From: Ectocarpus siliculosus
Taxonomy: Eukaryota > Sar > Phaeophyceae > Ectocarpales > Ectocarpaceae
Assembly (NCBI GenBank): GCA_000310025.1
Contig: FN649756.1
Span: 215,122-279,121 of the forward strand
Direction of reading: 5' to 3'
DNA: 64,000 nucleotides
Shown here: piece by piece, positions 11,101 through 23,600 of the stretch
Numbering within the stretch: the first letter of the stretch is position 1
How the letters are laid out: every line of letters starts with the position of its first letter
Translations under genes and position numbers: made by a program
The notes under the pieces: model-generated
Database searches by the model: none
Seen by the model: the letters and a program-made list of their open reading frames with translations, nothing else
What the model was told of the DNA's origin: nothing

Positions 11101-13446
11101 CATGTGATGATTTGATACGTGTACGTCAAACGAAGACAGGTTCAAAGGTCATTTCCAAGTTAGGCATGCATGTCGCCGCCATTGGGTTGGTCGGCAGCGT
11201 TGTCGCGTTAACGTCGAGCGTGCGTCCGCATTTGCCGAAGCAGAATAAGTATGGGTGTACCTCACCAAGCAGAAGAGTCGCGATTTGGCGATCCCCAAAT
11301 GCCCTGAGGTCCAGTTTGTACTCCCCATCAGGCTGCGTGGGCATGAAGAGAGCAACAGGACCTAGTCGCGCTTCGCATCTCGATACCTCGCGATCCGTTA
11401 GCACCCCTAGGCATCTTTGGTGGTTCGTCACGGTACGAGTCAAAAGGGCTCGGTCAACAAGCAAGAGCGTTAACAGTTTCAGTTCGCAGGGTGTGTCGCT
11501 TTCGCTAGCATCCCGGGCTTATTAACGAGAATCGAGACTTGACGACGTTGGTTTCTTCTCGTGCTACGGCCGTTAAATTCTTGAAAAAACTATGGCTGTC
11601 ATGATGGTGACCATAGAGGGTACTAAGAAGATCTTTGAACGGGTTGCTATGCCTTGGCACCGAAGACAATCACAAAAACGACGGCGTTCTAGTGTTCAGA
11701 GTGTGAACGACAATCTTCTGCCCTTGTTTGCACAACGATTGGTGAGTGTTTGGGGATCTACACGCCGTTCCTGCTTCGCATTCTTCACGCAGCGTGCTCG
11801 GGACACAGGAAAACGTCATGGCAAGCACGTTGGGTTGGGCCTGCCCGTATCATTGTTTTCAAAGAGCTGACAAAGACGTATCAAGTCTACACAACCATGT
11901 GACACGATGGCGCGAGTTAATAACTCTAACTCGCCAAGCGGCCATCCTCACCATGGAGACGGGACAATAATTGTCAAAGATTCTCGACGGGCACTCACAG
12001 GTCCAGGTTGCTTTCGTCTGTTATCCTGCAGACCACGGCGACGAAGACCTCCTCACGACACGAGCTCCCTGCTTCCTTTCCCGTCCCCGCTTCGTTGCCA
12101 TTTTCCTTTGCTGGTTCGTGCTCGTCGTCTTCTCCCGGGAATACCCGCAGGAGGTCGACCACCTAAGCAAGAAGCAACGGGAAAATACGTGAACGGTACA
12201 TACGAGATGTACGTTGTTTGAGGAATCTGTCGACGTAAAAGTGGGGGTGATCTACATCGGCCTTTTGGCTTGCCAGAGTCTGTAGGCGCCTATTTTCGCC
12301 GACTCGGCTCTTGTCTTGTTGCTTTCAACATGACACTACTGAGACGTGTGTTGATCACTGCAGCAGAGCATATGCTCGTTCAAAGTGTGACGACATAGAC
12401 CTGAAATGCGGAGGGAGAGTGCCGCAATCTGCTTTCTTCGCACAAGCGTTGATGCACGACAACGACATGACGTTTATGTTTTTCACCTGGTTGCAATTGA
12501 AGTAGAACACATGGCACAGGTTTCGGAGGAAGTTTACGAACAACCGTCCCTTTTTCCTCTTCACGGCGCCGCCGTCATCATGCCCATCATCATTTGTATC
12601 TGCGTCGCCGCCGCCGCCATTACTGGAGTTTACATCAACAGCGCTGCCACCATTAACTTTGTCGTTGTCGTTGTCGTCTGCGCCATTGCCACCGTTCGCG
12701 TTGCCACACGACATCCAGTTTGATAAAAATTGTACCAGCTGGTCGAAACTCTCCTTGGGGGTCGACGTTGCGCCGGGGGATGGTCGGATGTAGTGCAAGA
12801 AGTCGAACGAAATTCGTGATGCTGTTGGCATCGTGGGGAAACGCTTGACGGACCCTCCAGGAGTCCCTGAGCCTCGTTCGGGAAAAAGCGCAGAGCAACA
12901 AAACAACAACAGCAACATCGTCATCGTCGTCATCGGGAACAGAGACAAACGAACCGTTTAATCTGGGGCGAGCGAAGGGCGGGTCGAGTTAGAATAATAT
13001 AATTGACCTACATTATCTGCGGAGCAACGTGTGCACCAACGACCGATGCCCCGCGGCGAGTGTTGAGCACATGGAGATACCACACCCTATAAACAGATTC
13101 CGTCCTGCCCGATGTGCGTCGCAGTAGATACCATCACATGCCGACACGTCCGGTCAAGATCTCTTGGTCAGCATTCTCGACCGAGCCACACACCTGCTGG
13201 CTTGACACTCTCGCGTGGAAGTCTTTTCTCTGTTTGAGGGGCTGTCCCTTTTGCGCCTCGTGCATTATTGATGCCGCGGCTGCTTGTCTTAGCGTTCCCC
13301 GCCTTAGTCTTGCCCGCGGCTGCTTTGTTCGTCATTTTCTTAGCCTTGGCCGGCTCTTTCGCTTGTTTTGCCGCTTTCTTCTTGGTTTTCTTAGCCCCGC
13401 GTTTGTTCAGCTTGGTTCGCGCCCTTCTCGTGTCGGGCATCGCCAT
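8159..13446 (-). CDS. Unrecognised multi-exon gene with a lysine-rich N-terminus
   Basis: The start codon at 13446 opens a very basic N-terminus (exon 13194-13446, rich in K and A, like a nuclear or nucleic-acid-binding tail). Later exons are 12487-12866 (acidic N/D/G-rich insert, then a hydrophobic segment with FLRNLCHVFYF), 11999-12162, one ending at 11267 (PDGEYKLDLRAFGDRQ), about 10250-10485 (P/T-rich then basic), about 9570-9915, and one ending at 8159 with donor GTGAGA. The first three exons join in phase; the later junctions were not all resolved. An exon near 10830-10905 is possible. The stop codon was not found. The Y-x-L-D motif is shared with the two genes upstream. I do not recognise a catalytic domain. 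Confidence 0.6.
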
Positions 13447-13639
13447 GGGGTGAGCAGAAACCCATCGGCATTTGGAGTTCAGACGGATTTCAAGATACGG
13501 ATCAGAAAGAGGTGATGTTTTGCACCTGCGGCAGTCGTTTTGCACACCCTCACACCCAGAGCTTCAGTGCTGTGTTGTTGTCGTAGCACAATCTCACGGC
13601 GGCTGTAATCGCCATAGAGATAGAGATCTGGCATCGTTC

Positions 13640-16600
13640 CTACACATACAAGGAGTTGTACCCACCCAACCTGGAGACACCGGGCAGATACATTACCGGT
13701 TTGGGGGATAAACGACGAAAAAATCAATGCGCGTCCCACCTGCGGGAGAGAAGACCAAATTTGACCGGCCTCCCGCCGCCCAGCCTGAAGTTGCGCAGGT
13801 GGTGGCTATTGCCGTGCTGTGACGGGTCCAGAAGTCCTTTCATTCCCACGTGCGCACGGTTGACCTGGATGTAGGGGGTAGTGGTGTGGAGTGGGTTCGG
13901 CATGACATTGTGCCGCCGCGGGAATCGGGGTAAGACGTGGTGGATATTGCACAATTGGTGGTTCACGTCTTACCGTATTGCTTGGCTACGCATCAGTACC
14001 GTGTTCTCGTTGGTGCATGCAACAACCCGCGGCCAACGCGAAGTGGGCAATTCGGACACGCGATGGCGACAATGCTGAAGGCGACACTGCCGAAGGATAA
14101 GCGAGGCGACACATACACACGCTTGCTGTTTGGCGAGCGAGCCCACTACGCATACCGTGATAGTCTAAGTAGAGAAAGTAAGCTTCCACGTTCTCTGGCT
14201 TCAAGCGCCAAGCATTCATACACCGATGTGCTTGGCACGACGCGTGGGTTCGAGAAGGGTTTAGAAAAGCATGTTCTGGCAAAACCTGAAAGTAAGATGG
14301 GAACGCCCTATTAAACTCAACGCGGCCAAAATCCCATGGAGATCATGTGCGTTGAAAACGCGGATACATCTTCTGCTGACCTTATCTAGACCGAGAAGGG
14401 CGCGGAACACCTCCCTGTCACTAGGCAGGGTCATGTCCAAATTGTAATGACCCTGCGGGGCGAACGGGTTGAAGTAAGCGGAGGAGCCCTCGACCACGCT
14501 ACCGAGCCGCTCTTCTTCCAACGGTGTCAGGCGGCCCTCGAGACCAAACCTGAAGGGAGACAAGTATAAGTGTTCCGGACAACAGATACAGGCAACGACG
14601 AGACTCAACCGTGGCGTTCGAACCGTTCGGAGGGTAAGACAAACGCAATGACCCAAGTGGGATCTGGGGTTTGCAGTGGGGTTGTCCCCAAGTTATTGAC
14701 GAACAGTGATGACAGCGACGGCAATCGACGTTGGTCCTATCTTCTTGCGCCGGGAGGTGTTCCCAATGGCCCGTCCTGATTCAGTATGTCCCTCTTCCTC
14801 CCTACTGCGAGCGGCAAGAGAACAAATACCGTTGTCTGTCGGTGTTGACAACTCAAGCAAGGCTGACAACACAAGTACAGATTGTTACAACACAAGGACT
14901 CAACAAGACCTTCGGAGAAATTAGAAAGCAAGAGCAACAACAGTGGCACACATTTTGGGGGGGTGTCAAACCTTCGAAACGTCGACGCCGAGCACCCCGC
15001 GAGAACACCAACGAAGTCACTACCCAAACCATCCAAGAAGGGGCCTCCCTTCCAGCCGTCGTCCAAGATCTTGGCCCGCCGCGCAGCTTCCTCAGCCTCT
15101 GCTTGTTCCTTTCTCTCTTCGTCCATCCTCGCCATGGCGGCATCTCTTTCCCATCGCATAAGCGGCGGTCCCCCGGTGTCTTCCCTCTGCGTCGCCGCCG
15201 CGGCTGCTCTCGCTCGAGCGGCTGCACCAGCGGTGACCCTTTTCGGGGCACCTGCGGAAAAATCTGGCGGCGGGATGCCCTGGAGACGCTTCACGCGCTG
15301 AGAGAGATGCTGTCCTAGGGCCTTGAGGGTGTTGTGTCGGATGTTGGGCAGGAGGGCTAGGAACACTCTGCATCGGGGTTCCGACATTCTCGGCTACGGA
15401 TTAAGTTGGGCGGCGGGGGAAGGAGTGGAGCGGTGGACGGGCGAGGGCGGGGGGGGGAGTGAAAAATTTGGGGCATGGGTCCGGAAGACACAATTCTCCC
15501 ATACACCAGGTGTGGTCCAAACGACTAACTGCAGCCTGCGCGCCGAGAAACGCCTTGCTATTGACGTATCACAAAGACACCACATCAGAATCTTGAAAGT
15601 ACAGTAATCTGCACAGCGAGAACATCATTACAGCACATGGGTCCTTCGGTGCTCAGGACTTGATGGTCCTCTTTGAAAGGCAACGGAACCGTACCATTAG
15701 TCTTCAGGACAATTTCACTATTATAGCACGAAATATAAAGGTTCACAAACCTCATCCGAGAAAGCGTCCAAGAGCGAATACAGCTGGTTGTCGGATAACC
15801 ATGTCCGTCTTGACAGGCACTCCACCATTTCACACATCTAGTATTGGTACATTGGCAAAGGAGGGGGGTAGAGGAGGGGGGTAGAGAAAACATTAGATGC
15901 ATCACAAGCGGTAGCGTTGCGCTAATTGACGTCTCCGTGGTCGGCGATGAGGCATTCCTGTGCGGTCGTCTTCCTCCCTGCATATTGTATTTGAGATTCG
16001 GTGCAACGAATGCGCATCCTCTCTTTGTCCTTGACAAAATGCGCACATTTCTCTATAATCCGAGTAAACAGTTGCCTGCACACCAGGCGATCAGCCAAAC
16101 CAACGGGGTACCTGCGCAATAAAATCTTTGACCTACTGGATTTTGTAAGCTGGAAGTCTCCGCGAGGCAGTGCGGGCGAGCCGCAACACGACACGTTTAT
16201 TGTAGTGGTATTCCTTTTCTCGATATTGATGCTTTCGGTTTAGAAAAGGCGGTGCCTGTAAACACCCACCTGTATCGGTGACCCGAGAGACCTGAGCATG
16301 TAAATCACCGACTCAAATGCCCGATCAGCAGCCCTGCAGAGCGTTATCGTTGTTGTCTTGGTTTCTATTGCCGTTGCGGGCATTCCTTGTGTCCTTCGCT
16401 CCTCGTCACCCAAGCCAGTGCCACCGCCAGCGCTGTTCGTACAACGTCCTCTACCTCCCTCAGTAGCCACTGGTCGGGAATCCTCTATCCCTTGCGCTAC
16501 TAACCCTCCCCCCGTGCTGTATCGTCCGTCTGAACCGCTGCCTGGTAGTAGCAACACTTTGTTGGCGGCCGAACCACGACGTTGCTGTTCGAAGGTGTTG

Positions 16601-17385
16601 GTGGTCTTGACCGGTCCAGGTGCCATGACAAGGAGGGAGCGCTTGGCGGACAGGAGTGTTCCCGCCTTGTAGGCAAGCTTGATCGTTCCTTCCGCCGGCA
16701 GCTACGGAATAGTGGTCGTTCGTTTGTGGGAATTCGGCGAGGGACAAAGGTTGGGGGGGGGGTGAGCATAATCTGTAATCTATAATCGAACAAATCAAAA
16801 CTCAGAGAGCACGTTGACTTTTCTGTCGATGCTGTGTCGTGAACACATCAACCTTGTCTGCACTGTATCGTACGGTTCCAGGTGATTTTCAGTCCACACC
16901 ATAACGTTTACAGAGATACTTGTTTGCGTTGTGTTTGGTGAATCATGGCAATGTCAGGCGGAAACTCCTGTCCAATTATTCCTCTCTGCTGGAAAATATA
17001 TGTACCATATGTGTCTTCCCCGAGCCTGGTTTCAAAGAATGTGTTTATCGATAGCGAGGAAACATAGGATTGGTTACGAGCATTCCAGCAAGGCCTTTCC
17101 ACGACGCCCGCACGTTTCCCGTTGCAGAAGTATTCGGCGGCAAACGCCGGCCCACCCGGATAGCATTTAACTTGCCTGAGCCAAGAGCTTGTTAACCTCT
17201 TCCCGCACAGTAAGCCCTTGGACTGGAGGAACATCGCCTTCCCACCCCCTTTCCTTCCGTTCAGTCCACTCGTTCAACCTGTCCATGAACGAAAGTAGTT
17301 GACGCCGTCGATTACAGTCGAACGAAGACCTGCACGCATACTTCGTCTCATTCGCTGAGATGTTGTTTCTTTCTACCACCGGCAT
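13640..17385 (-). CDS. Unrecognised multi-exon gene with Y-x-L-D motif domain
   Basis: Candidate start ATG at 17385 (first exon 17176-17385, 70 codons, ending at a GC-AG donor GCAAGT). Next comes 16270-16701 (144 codons), then an exon starting at 16149, then one around 14960-15370 with a charged E/A/R-rich helix and a predicted-disordered A/R-rich stretch. The last exons are 14381-14549 (GHYNLDMTLPSDREVF), 13740-13864 (DPSQHGNSHHLRNF) and 13640-13670, which ends in a stop codon after LGGYNSLYV. The last three exons join in phase, so the 3' end is firm. The gene may instead be the 3' half of the LRR gene upstream: an alternative acceptor just before 17385 would keep phase with an exon at 17648-17801. 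Function unknown. Confidence 0.62.
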
Positions 17386-17479
17386 GATGATGCTTAGGCG
17401 TGACCCTAGGACGTTTTCGCGTTCATAGCAGTGTACTCACGAAATGTTTGCTTTTCACCGCAGAATTGCACATTGTCCT

Positions 17480-17550
17480 CTCCCGAGAGGGATTCGAACC
17501 CACTGCTGATAAAGAGTAGGTTGTACGGGGACCCACTAGACCACCGGATG
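17480..17550 (-). tRNA. tRNA-like sequence with intact A and B boxes (gene, pseudogene or SINE head)
   Basis: The minus strand holds a perfect A box (TGGTCTAGTGG) and a perfect B box (GGTTCGAATCC) 31-32 bases apart, as in tRNA genes. Six of seven acceptor positions can pair (two of them wobble pairs) and four of five T-stem positions pair. The D stem is weak and no convincing anticodon stem-loop was found, so no isotype is given. It sits in the spacer between two protein-coding blocks. A degenerate tRNA gene or the head of a tRNA-derived SINE is as likely as a working tRNA. Confidence 0.4.
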
Positions 17551-17647
17551 CTCACATCCACTGGTTGAAAAATAGCAAAACGGAGCCAAGAATAGCAGTT
17601 TGAAAAATATCACTGTTCCACAAGGGAAGCAAGGAGATGGTTACACC

Positions 17648-20600
17648 CGCACCATTTAGCTAGCGGATGGTCGGCCTCCCTTTGGCGGGCCGTCCCCCCT
17701 CCGGCCTTTCCCTTGCCCCTCCCCTTGGATACCGCGACGTTGCTGATGGCCTTTCCTCTGCCAACTGCTGGCCCCCTCCCATCTCCGACTACCCCGGACT
17801 GATTCAGCAGATGCACAAGTAGGTTGGTTGCACAACAGCAGCGGAAGAGGCAAGAGGTTTATCCAACAAACAGATGCTCGGCATGGGTACAACGTCCAGG
17901 TAACGATCAACGCGATTTCTGCGATGGTGTTTTTCTACCATATTCCCACAGTTCGATTGCAAAGGGCAGCTAGGTCGGAACCGTTGCTTTCGAGGTAGTA
18001 TCTTGTTATCCCTTGTTATTCTGGCGAATCGTAAGACCGCATGGGAATGGTCAATTGGTGAGGCATGCAGCTAAAAGCAATGCGCACGGGCAAACGTCCT
18101 CAAATGTGCTGCAAACCTTGCAGAAGTTGGCCGGGGTTTTCCTGTCTAATAATAAACGGCTGGCAGCAATTTGGAATATTCAATAACGGATCCGGTGATG
18201 TTGTTGTGTGAAATAAAAAGCGCTCAGAAAGAACACAGAGGATATTGTGTAGGGACAAGAGCTCGAAGTAGTCTCCAAGGTTCACTACCCCCAAAAGGAC
18301 AACAACTAAACGAGTTGTGTCAACCGTAAGCACACCTTGCGTCCTCGACGTGACGATAGACCGTTCCCTGTCGCATCTCCAGGGGCCGGTTGTAGTTTTT
18401 CTCGGCGCCTAAACGTCACTTGTCGCGGTGCTCCACCCGGTACTCGGAGTATGCCCGCCAAGCTACCCCCACTGGAGAAGTTGAATGTCCTCAGGACCTT
18501 TTTCCCAAGTATTGTCACCATAAAGTTTACACAGGGTTATGGTTCAGTGATGTTAGTACCAATCCCCCTGAAGAGAACTACAAGAAAATCTTCCCTCGTG
18601 CAGTTGGTATGCATCTTAAGAGGAGTTTGCAATTGTTCAGGAATTGTAGGACTGCAACAACATATATCTGCAACTGTATTATTCGACCGACCCTGAAAGA
18701 AGAAAAATGTTGTTCAGGCCGCCGATGTTACCGTTGCCGCCGTTGTCGTCGTCGTCGTTGTCATTGTCGTTGTGCTGGTGATTGTTGTTGTGGCCGTCGT
18801 TTTAATTCGGCTTACCTCTCTCCCGACTGCCCTGTCGAACGGCCTGTTCAGCCGCAAATCCCATTTTCTGTCAACGGTGAGATCCAGCCAGTAGAGATGT
18901 TCATCGGGCCGTGTGGGTGGTGGAAGGGGTGGCGGGACGTTCTTGGGAGGTTGAGGGGCACCTTTGCTGGCGCCGGTGCTGTCTAGTTCAGCCCCTGATT
19001 TCTTCCCGCCGGTCCTCTGTCGTGGTGGCAAGGCGTCAAGACAAAACAATACGTGACAGAGGAAAATAATCAGTGGTTCGGTAGACCGCACTTATTTACC
19101 GATGCATTACTTGTTCTGTCCAAGCGTCCTATGAAGATTTTGCCTTTGGTCATAAATAGTTTGCACGTCTCCGACTCGTTTTCATGCCATGCCTGCCTCA
19201 TCTGGTCATATTGTGTGTTCTGAAACTCCTAGGGGAGGTTTTGCAACGCCGAGTCTACAGCAGCTTGCGTCAGCCCTGTGTGTGTCAATACCTACCATTC
19301 TGGTTTAACCATCCAGACCGCTTGTTTCTCCACCGAAAACAAGCATCAGCAGCTTTTTATTGAGCCTGGAGACGTACTTGCTCCAGTTTTCTTGAACACG
19401 CAAAGTTCTTCGTGAAAAAACTTCAATTCAGATCTATTGGTCAACATCGTTGCATTGCATGCGGGCATGCATGTCTACGCCGAACCACCTCACCGAAGAG
19501 CTTTGGTCGCGTTTCTCCTTCTCTCTAAGCTTTTTTCTGGCCCGTCTGCCGAAGGGACACATAGAAACGGAACCGACAGTTTAGGAGGCAAAGAAGCAGT
19601 TCACAGCACCAACAGTGAGCTTTGGTTCACACAAAGCCAACAGTCAGGATGTCATCGGTCATCGAGTACGTCTGCCCGTCTAACCCAAGGCTTCCAAGCG
19701 AGACAGGAATCTGCTACCAAACCAGAGCACCGGTGCTGACGAATGCAGTATGGTACCGGGGGCCGTCTGATACGAGCACGGATCCCCAGTAGAGGTTCTA
19801 CTCTAGGCTCGCCCCAGACCACGGCCTACAGGCTCTACGTGCGCTCGCAACAGGCCTTTCGGCTCCAGGCGTACGCATGTCCACCCCCTTGCGTACGACA
19901 TCAAGCAACTGGAAGGCCCACGTTGACTTCACGGACACCCATTGGCGAGAAAAGGGTCTACCGCAGCTTTTTATGTTAGTTCGTTGGAGACCAAGAGCGC
20001 CTCGTAAGGCTTCCTTGCTGTAGGAACCAGGACGAACCCCTTGGTTGCGACAAGCAGAGGACTGCAGCACCTCCATTAGAGTCGTGGGAACGTCCTTGAT
20101 TGAGCGCCTCTAGAAAAGTCGGAGTTCGGGGGGGGGGGGTCAATAAACAACGGCACACCCTCGCACCCGCTCCCAACGTACGACAGTAGTCAGTAGTTCG
20201 AGGTCACCCATAGGTACTTACATCGCTGCATTTCGTGCCCTGACCAAGGCAAGGCGCGCGGCTCTCGCAGCCCCCTTTCTGGCCTTCATTCCACTCCAGA
20301 CGTCGGTCTTGTCGGAGAAACAAGTGCAACCCTGCGGGGTAAAGGAAAGATAATGGCGATGCTAGAGCGCTGACGCTCGGTTCAACTCATCACATTAATA
20401 TTTCTGGCCTCTGTTCTACTAGACTGTGGCCAACTGTGAAACGTCTAAGACCAGCCCGACTCCCCTAGATCCATATTCTGCATGGTTAAGAAACAAGTGT
20501 CTTTACAGAAGTCCCAAGTTAAACCCCACGTAGAACCATCGTCTGATATTGGTGGGGGGGGGTAGGGCAAAGAAACTTCAAGGGAGAAAAACACCGACAA

Positions 20601-23600
20601 GGAACAAGAGTCCATCGCTCCACTTTGGAAGCGAAGCACTTCAAACAAGAGTAAGCCTGAAGAAGCTGCGAATCGGAGAGATGTTGCTACTACCATATCG
20701 AAGGAATTCTGAACATTATCAGAGAAATGCTCAGCTAGGTCTAGGTGACCGTTTTCTATCAGAGCTTTGTGCTTATGTGCCATCAACGAACCTCTCCGTA
20801 TTTTCGTTTCCGTTTTCTCTATGGGAGCGGCGTTTTTTCGCAACTACGGTGATGGCGGCCCCGAATGGCAAGCTCGTCTCGAACAGAAAACACAATGATT
20901 TGCTCTCCGAAGTGTTCACCCCCAAGCATGCTGTAACTCTATTACCTTGATATCAACTAGACATGGGTCGCCAGGTTTTTCGGCAAGGGCGATCGACATC
21001 TGCAATCCCGCCGCTGTGCCAATTGGGTTGTCCCTGAGCACCAGATTCCGCAGATTGGTGTTTGCAACCACAGCCTCTGACAGCGCGATTGCACCCTCCC
21101 ATCGAACCTGGCCGAAACCACGTGAAACAAATGCAAATGAAAACCACGTGAATGCAGACGTTATTATCTCATCTCTTGCATGTCTCAAAGATTGTGTTGT
21201 CCTGTAGCTTACAGTAAGAGTCAACCGAAACATCGGCTCCGCTTTAGGGTCATTTAGGAAGGCTATCTCTCCAGTTCACGATTTCAAGTGCACTTTCGAC
21301 GGCGAAAGTTACAGAAACACATTGATGGACCTATCAGAGGCGTCACTTCATACTTGTTTGAGAGGTTGGTTGAGAAACCGGCGGAAGATGTTCTACGAGG
21401 GCCGCGGGGGGGGGGCTGAACATGAGCAAAGGCGATGTTACAATTTTCTGTCACCGGCTTATCCGTTGTTCCTTTCCACGATAACTAACCCATCAGCAAT
21501 TGTGAAAGGAACGAAAGGCACAAACCTCAAGGACAATGTAACCCCATTTAGGGGTTGAGGCTCGACGAGCGAAAGCAGCCGCGGAGCGCGAGGAACGAAC
21601 CAAACGATGATCACATTTTATATGGTTTTTTGCTCTCGCACTATCACACTTACACCTTCCACCAAGCTTCCGCCCTGCGTAGAATCAGCTAGCCTCACAT
21701 GGTTTGCCGTGAGATTGAGATTGGTGAGGGTCTTGTTGTTCTGCAAGGCCTCTGCGAGTGCATGCACGCCTTCCCCACTGTTGTTAAACTCCAAGTTCAT
21801 CTGGGAAGCACCAGCATCAGCAGGGTCAGCAACAGCAGCGGCAGCAGCAACAACTACATGAGGCAGATGATACGTGTACGTTTCGTGGCCTAGTTGTGGA
21901 CCTACCTAGGCCGTGGTTAATAAGAAAATTGTGTAAGGCGCGCGTTTTCTTGGTCTGTCCTAGGGACTATACCAGCACATCAGTTGCAATCCGATCAGAA
22001 ACGTCTATGTGAATGTTCTAGAGGCCGAAAGACAGAACGGTGGGCAACCATCCAATCGAGGGCGTGCTTGGCCATGAAACGGCGGTGTGGATTACGAGTC
22101 GCCGTACCCTCTCCAAAACTCGGCCCCCTTTGAAGAACACAGGTACCTTGGTGACGGACTTGTTCCACGCCAGAGCATCCGACACCTCCTCGATTGCTTG
22201 CTGGTTCAGGTGGTTCCAACCCAGGTCGAGGCTGAGGAGCGAAAGCCCACCGGTGAGGAGAGGACCGGCGCACTCCTTCCGTCCATCACATCCAAACGAG
22301 AGTGGAAAGAAGAGGCGGATCTGTCTCTTGCTTGTGTGGTTATTTTGGCTCTCCGATACCAATGTGTTCTAAGTGGTATTCGTGTGCGTAGTCGTTTGGT
22401 CCTCAGGTAGAGCACCGTAATCCTACCGTTTCGAGGAGCGAGCACGTTGTCAAGTTGCGCTTGCATGTGAGCCGCTTCTTGCGGTCATCAGTGGTTTGGG
22501 TCGTTTCTAGTAAGAGGTTGACCCTTTAGGGGGGAGTTCAATCGGAAGTTACCTACGCTTCTGAGTCAAATGCTTGCAGGTTGCCTTAAACGATGGTATT
22601 CAGTATGCATTTGAACAACGGCAGCAACCTGTGGTCTACAAACACTGAGACGCCAATTGCTGCTATTCGATTTTTCGTGCTACCAACTTGTTGGGGGTGC
22701 TTTGAACAATGGGTTTTCACGTGAGATTTTTGCACACCGTGCAATCGTTTTCAGCTATTGTTTTCAGCGAAAGCCGGGCTCAGCACCAATGCGTATCACT
22801 CTGTACCTGCATTACTTTGAGTGTGAGTCCGTTGTCCGAGAGACCGAGGTGAGTTACGGGCGGCTGGTACCTCGCAAGGGCTTTCAACACCGTTATGACT
22901 GCGTGGTCGCCGGCCTTGTTTCCGTCTAGCTTCAGAGAGCGCAGAGCGCATCCTGCTCGACAATCGAAGAACGAGACATGATTCGAGTTGAAACTTGCGA
23001 AGCGGTAGTTGAATGTGGTGGTATGTCCCAATTGTCTCGAACAGCAACACCCACCGACGCGGGCTCAAAGCAGATTCATGGCCGTAAGTTGTGATCGTTA
23101 TCAAACGATAACAGAGCCTCGTTAACAGGAACAGTCGATGCTGAACCAGCTACCTGTCTACCGTTGTAAGAAGGCGAGGTACGGCATACTACGAACGTCC
23201 TGGGGTCAAGGACGGGAAAAAGCCGCAGTTCAGCGTCTTGTATGGGTTGATTCTGTACCGATAAACTCCATTTGGAACCTACACAGGCAGAGGGTCAGAG
23301 AAGAATGTCTTGCGCTATTTTTCCCGCTCTCCTGGAGTATACATATCTGAGCCTCCATATCTGCTGTACTGATGTACCACAGCTGTCGCTCATGAAGAGT
23401 GTCAAGGTGAAGAACACGCGAGCTAACCAAACAAAGCTCACGCTTGTGAGCGATGAGACGAGATAGTCCGCTGGCCCCTTGTAGTCCAATGCGGTTCCCG
23501 CTGAGGTCGAGCTTGATGATAGTCCCCGCTCTTTCCAAGAGTACGCCGAGAAGAGTCTCAGAGGCCGGCCCATCAAGGCCAGAGTCTACTAGCTCCACCT

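Noticed and set aside
12653-12901. Alternative minus-strand frame in the second exon of the gene starting at 13446
   Set aside because: The neighbouring frame joins the preceding and following exons in phase; this one does not.
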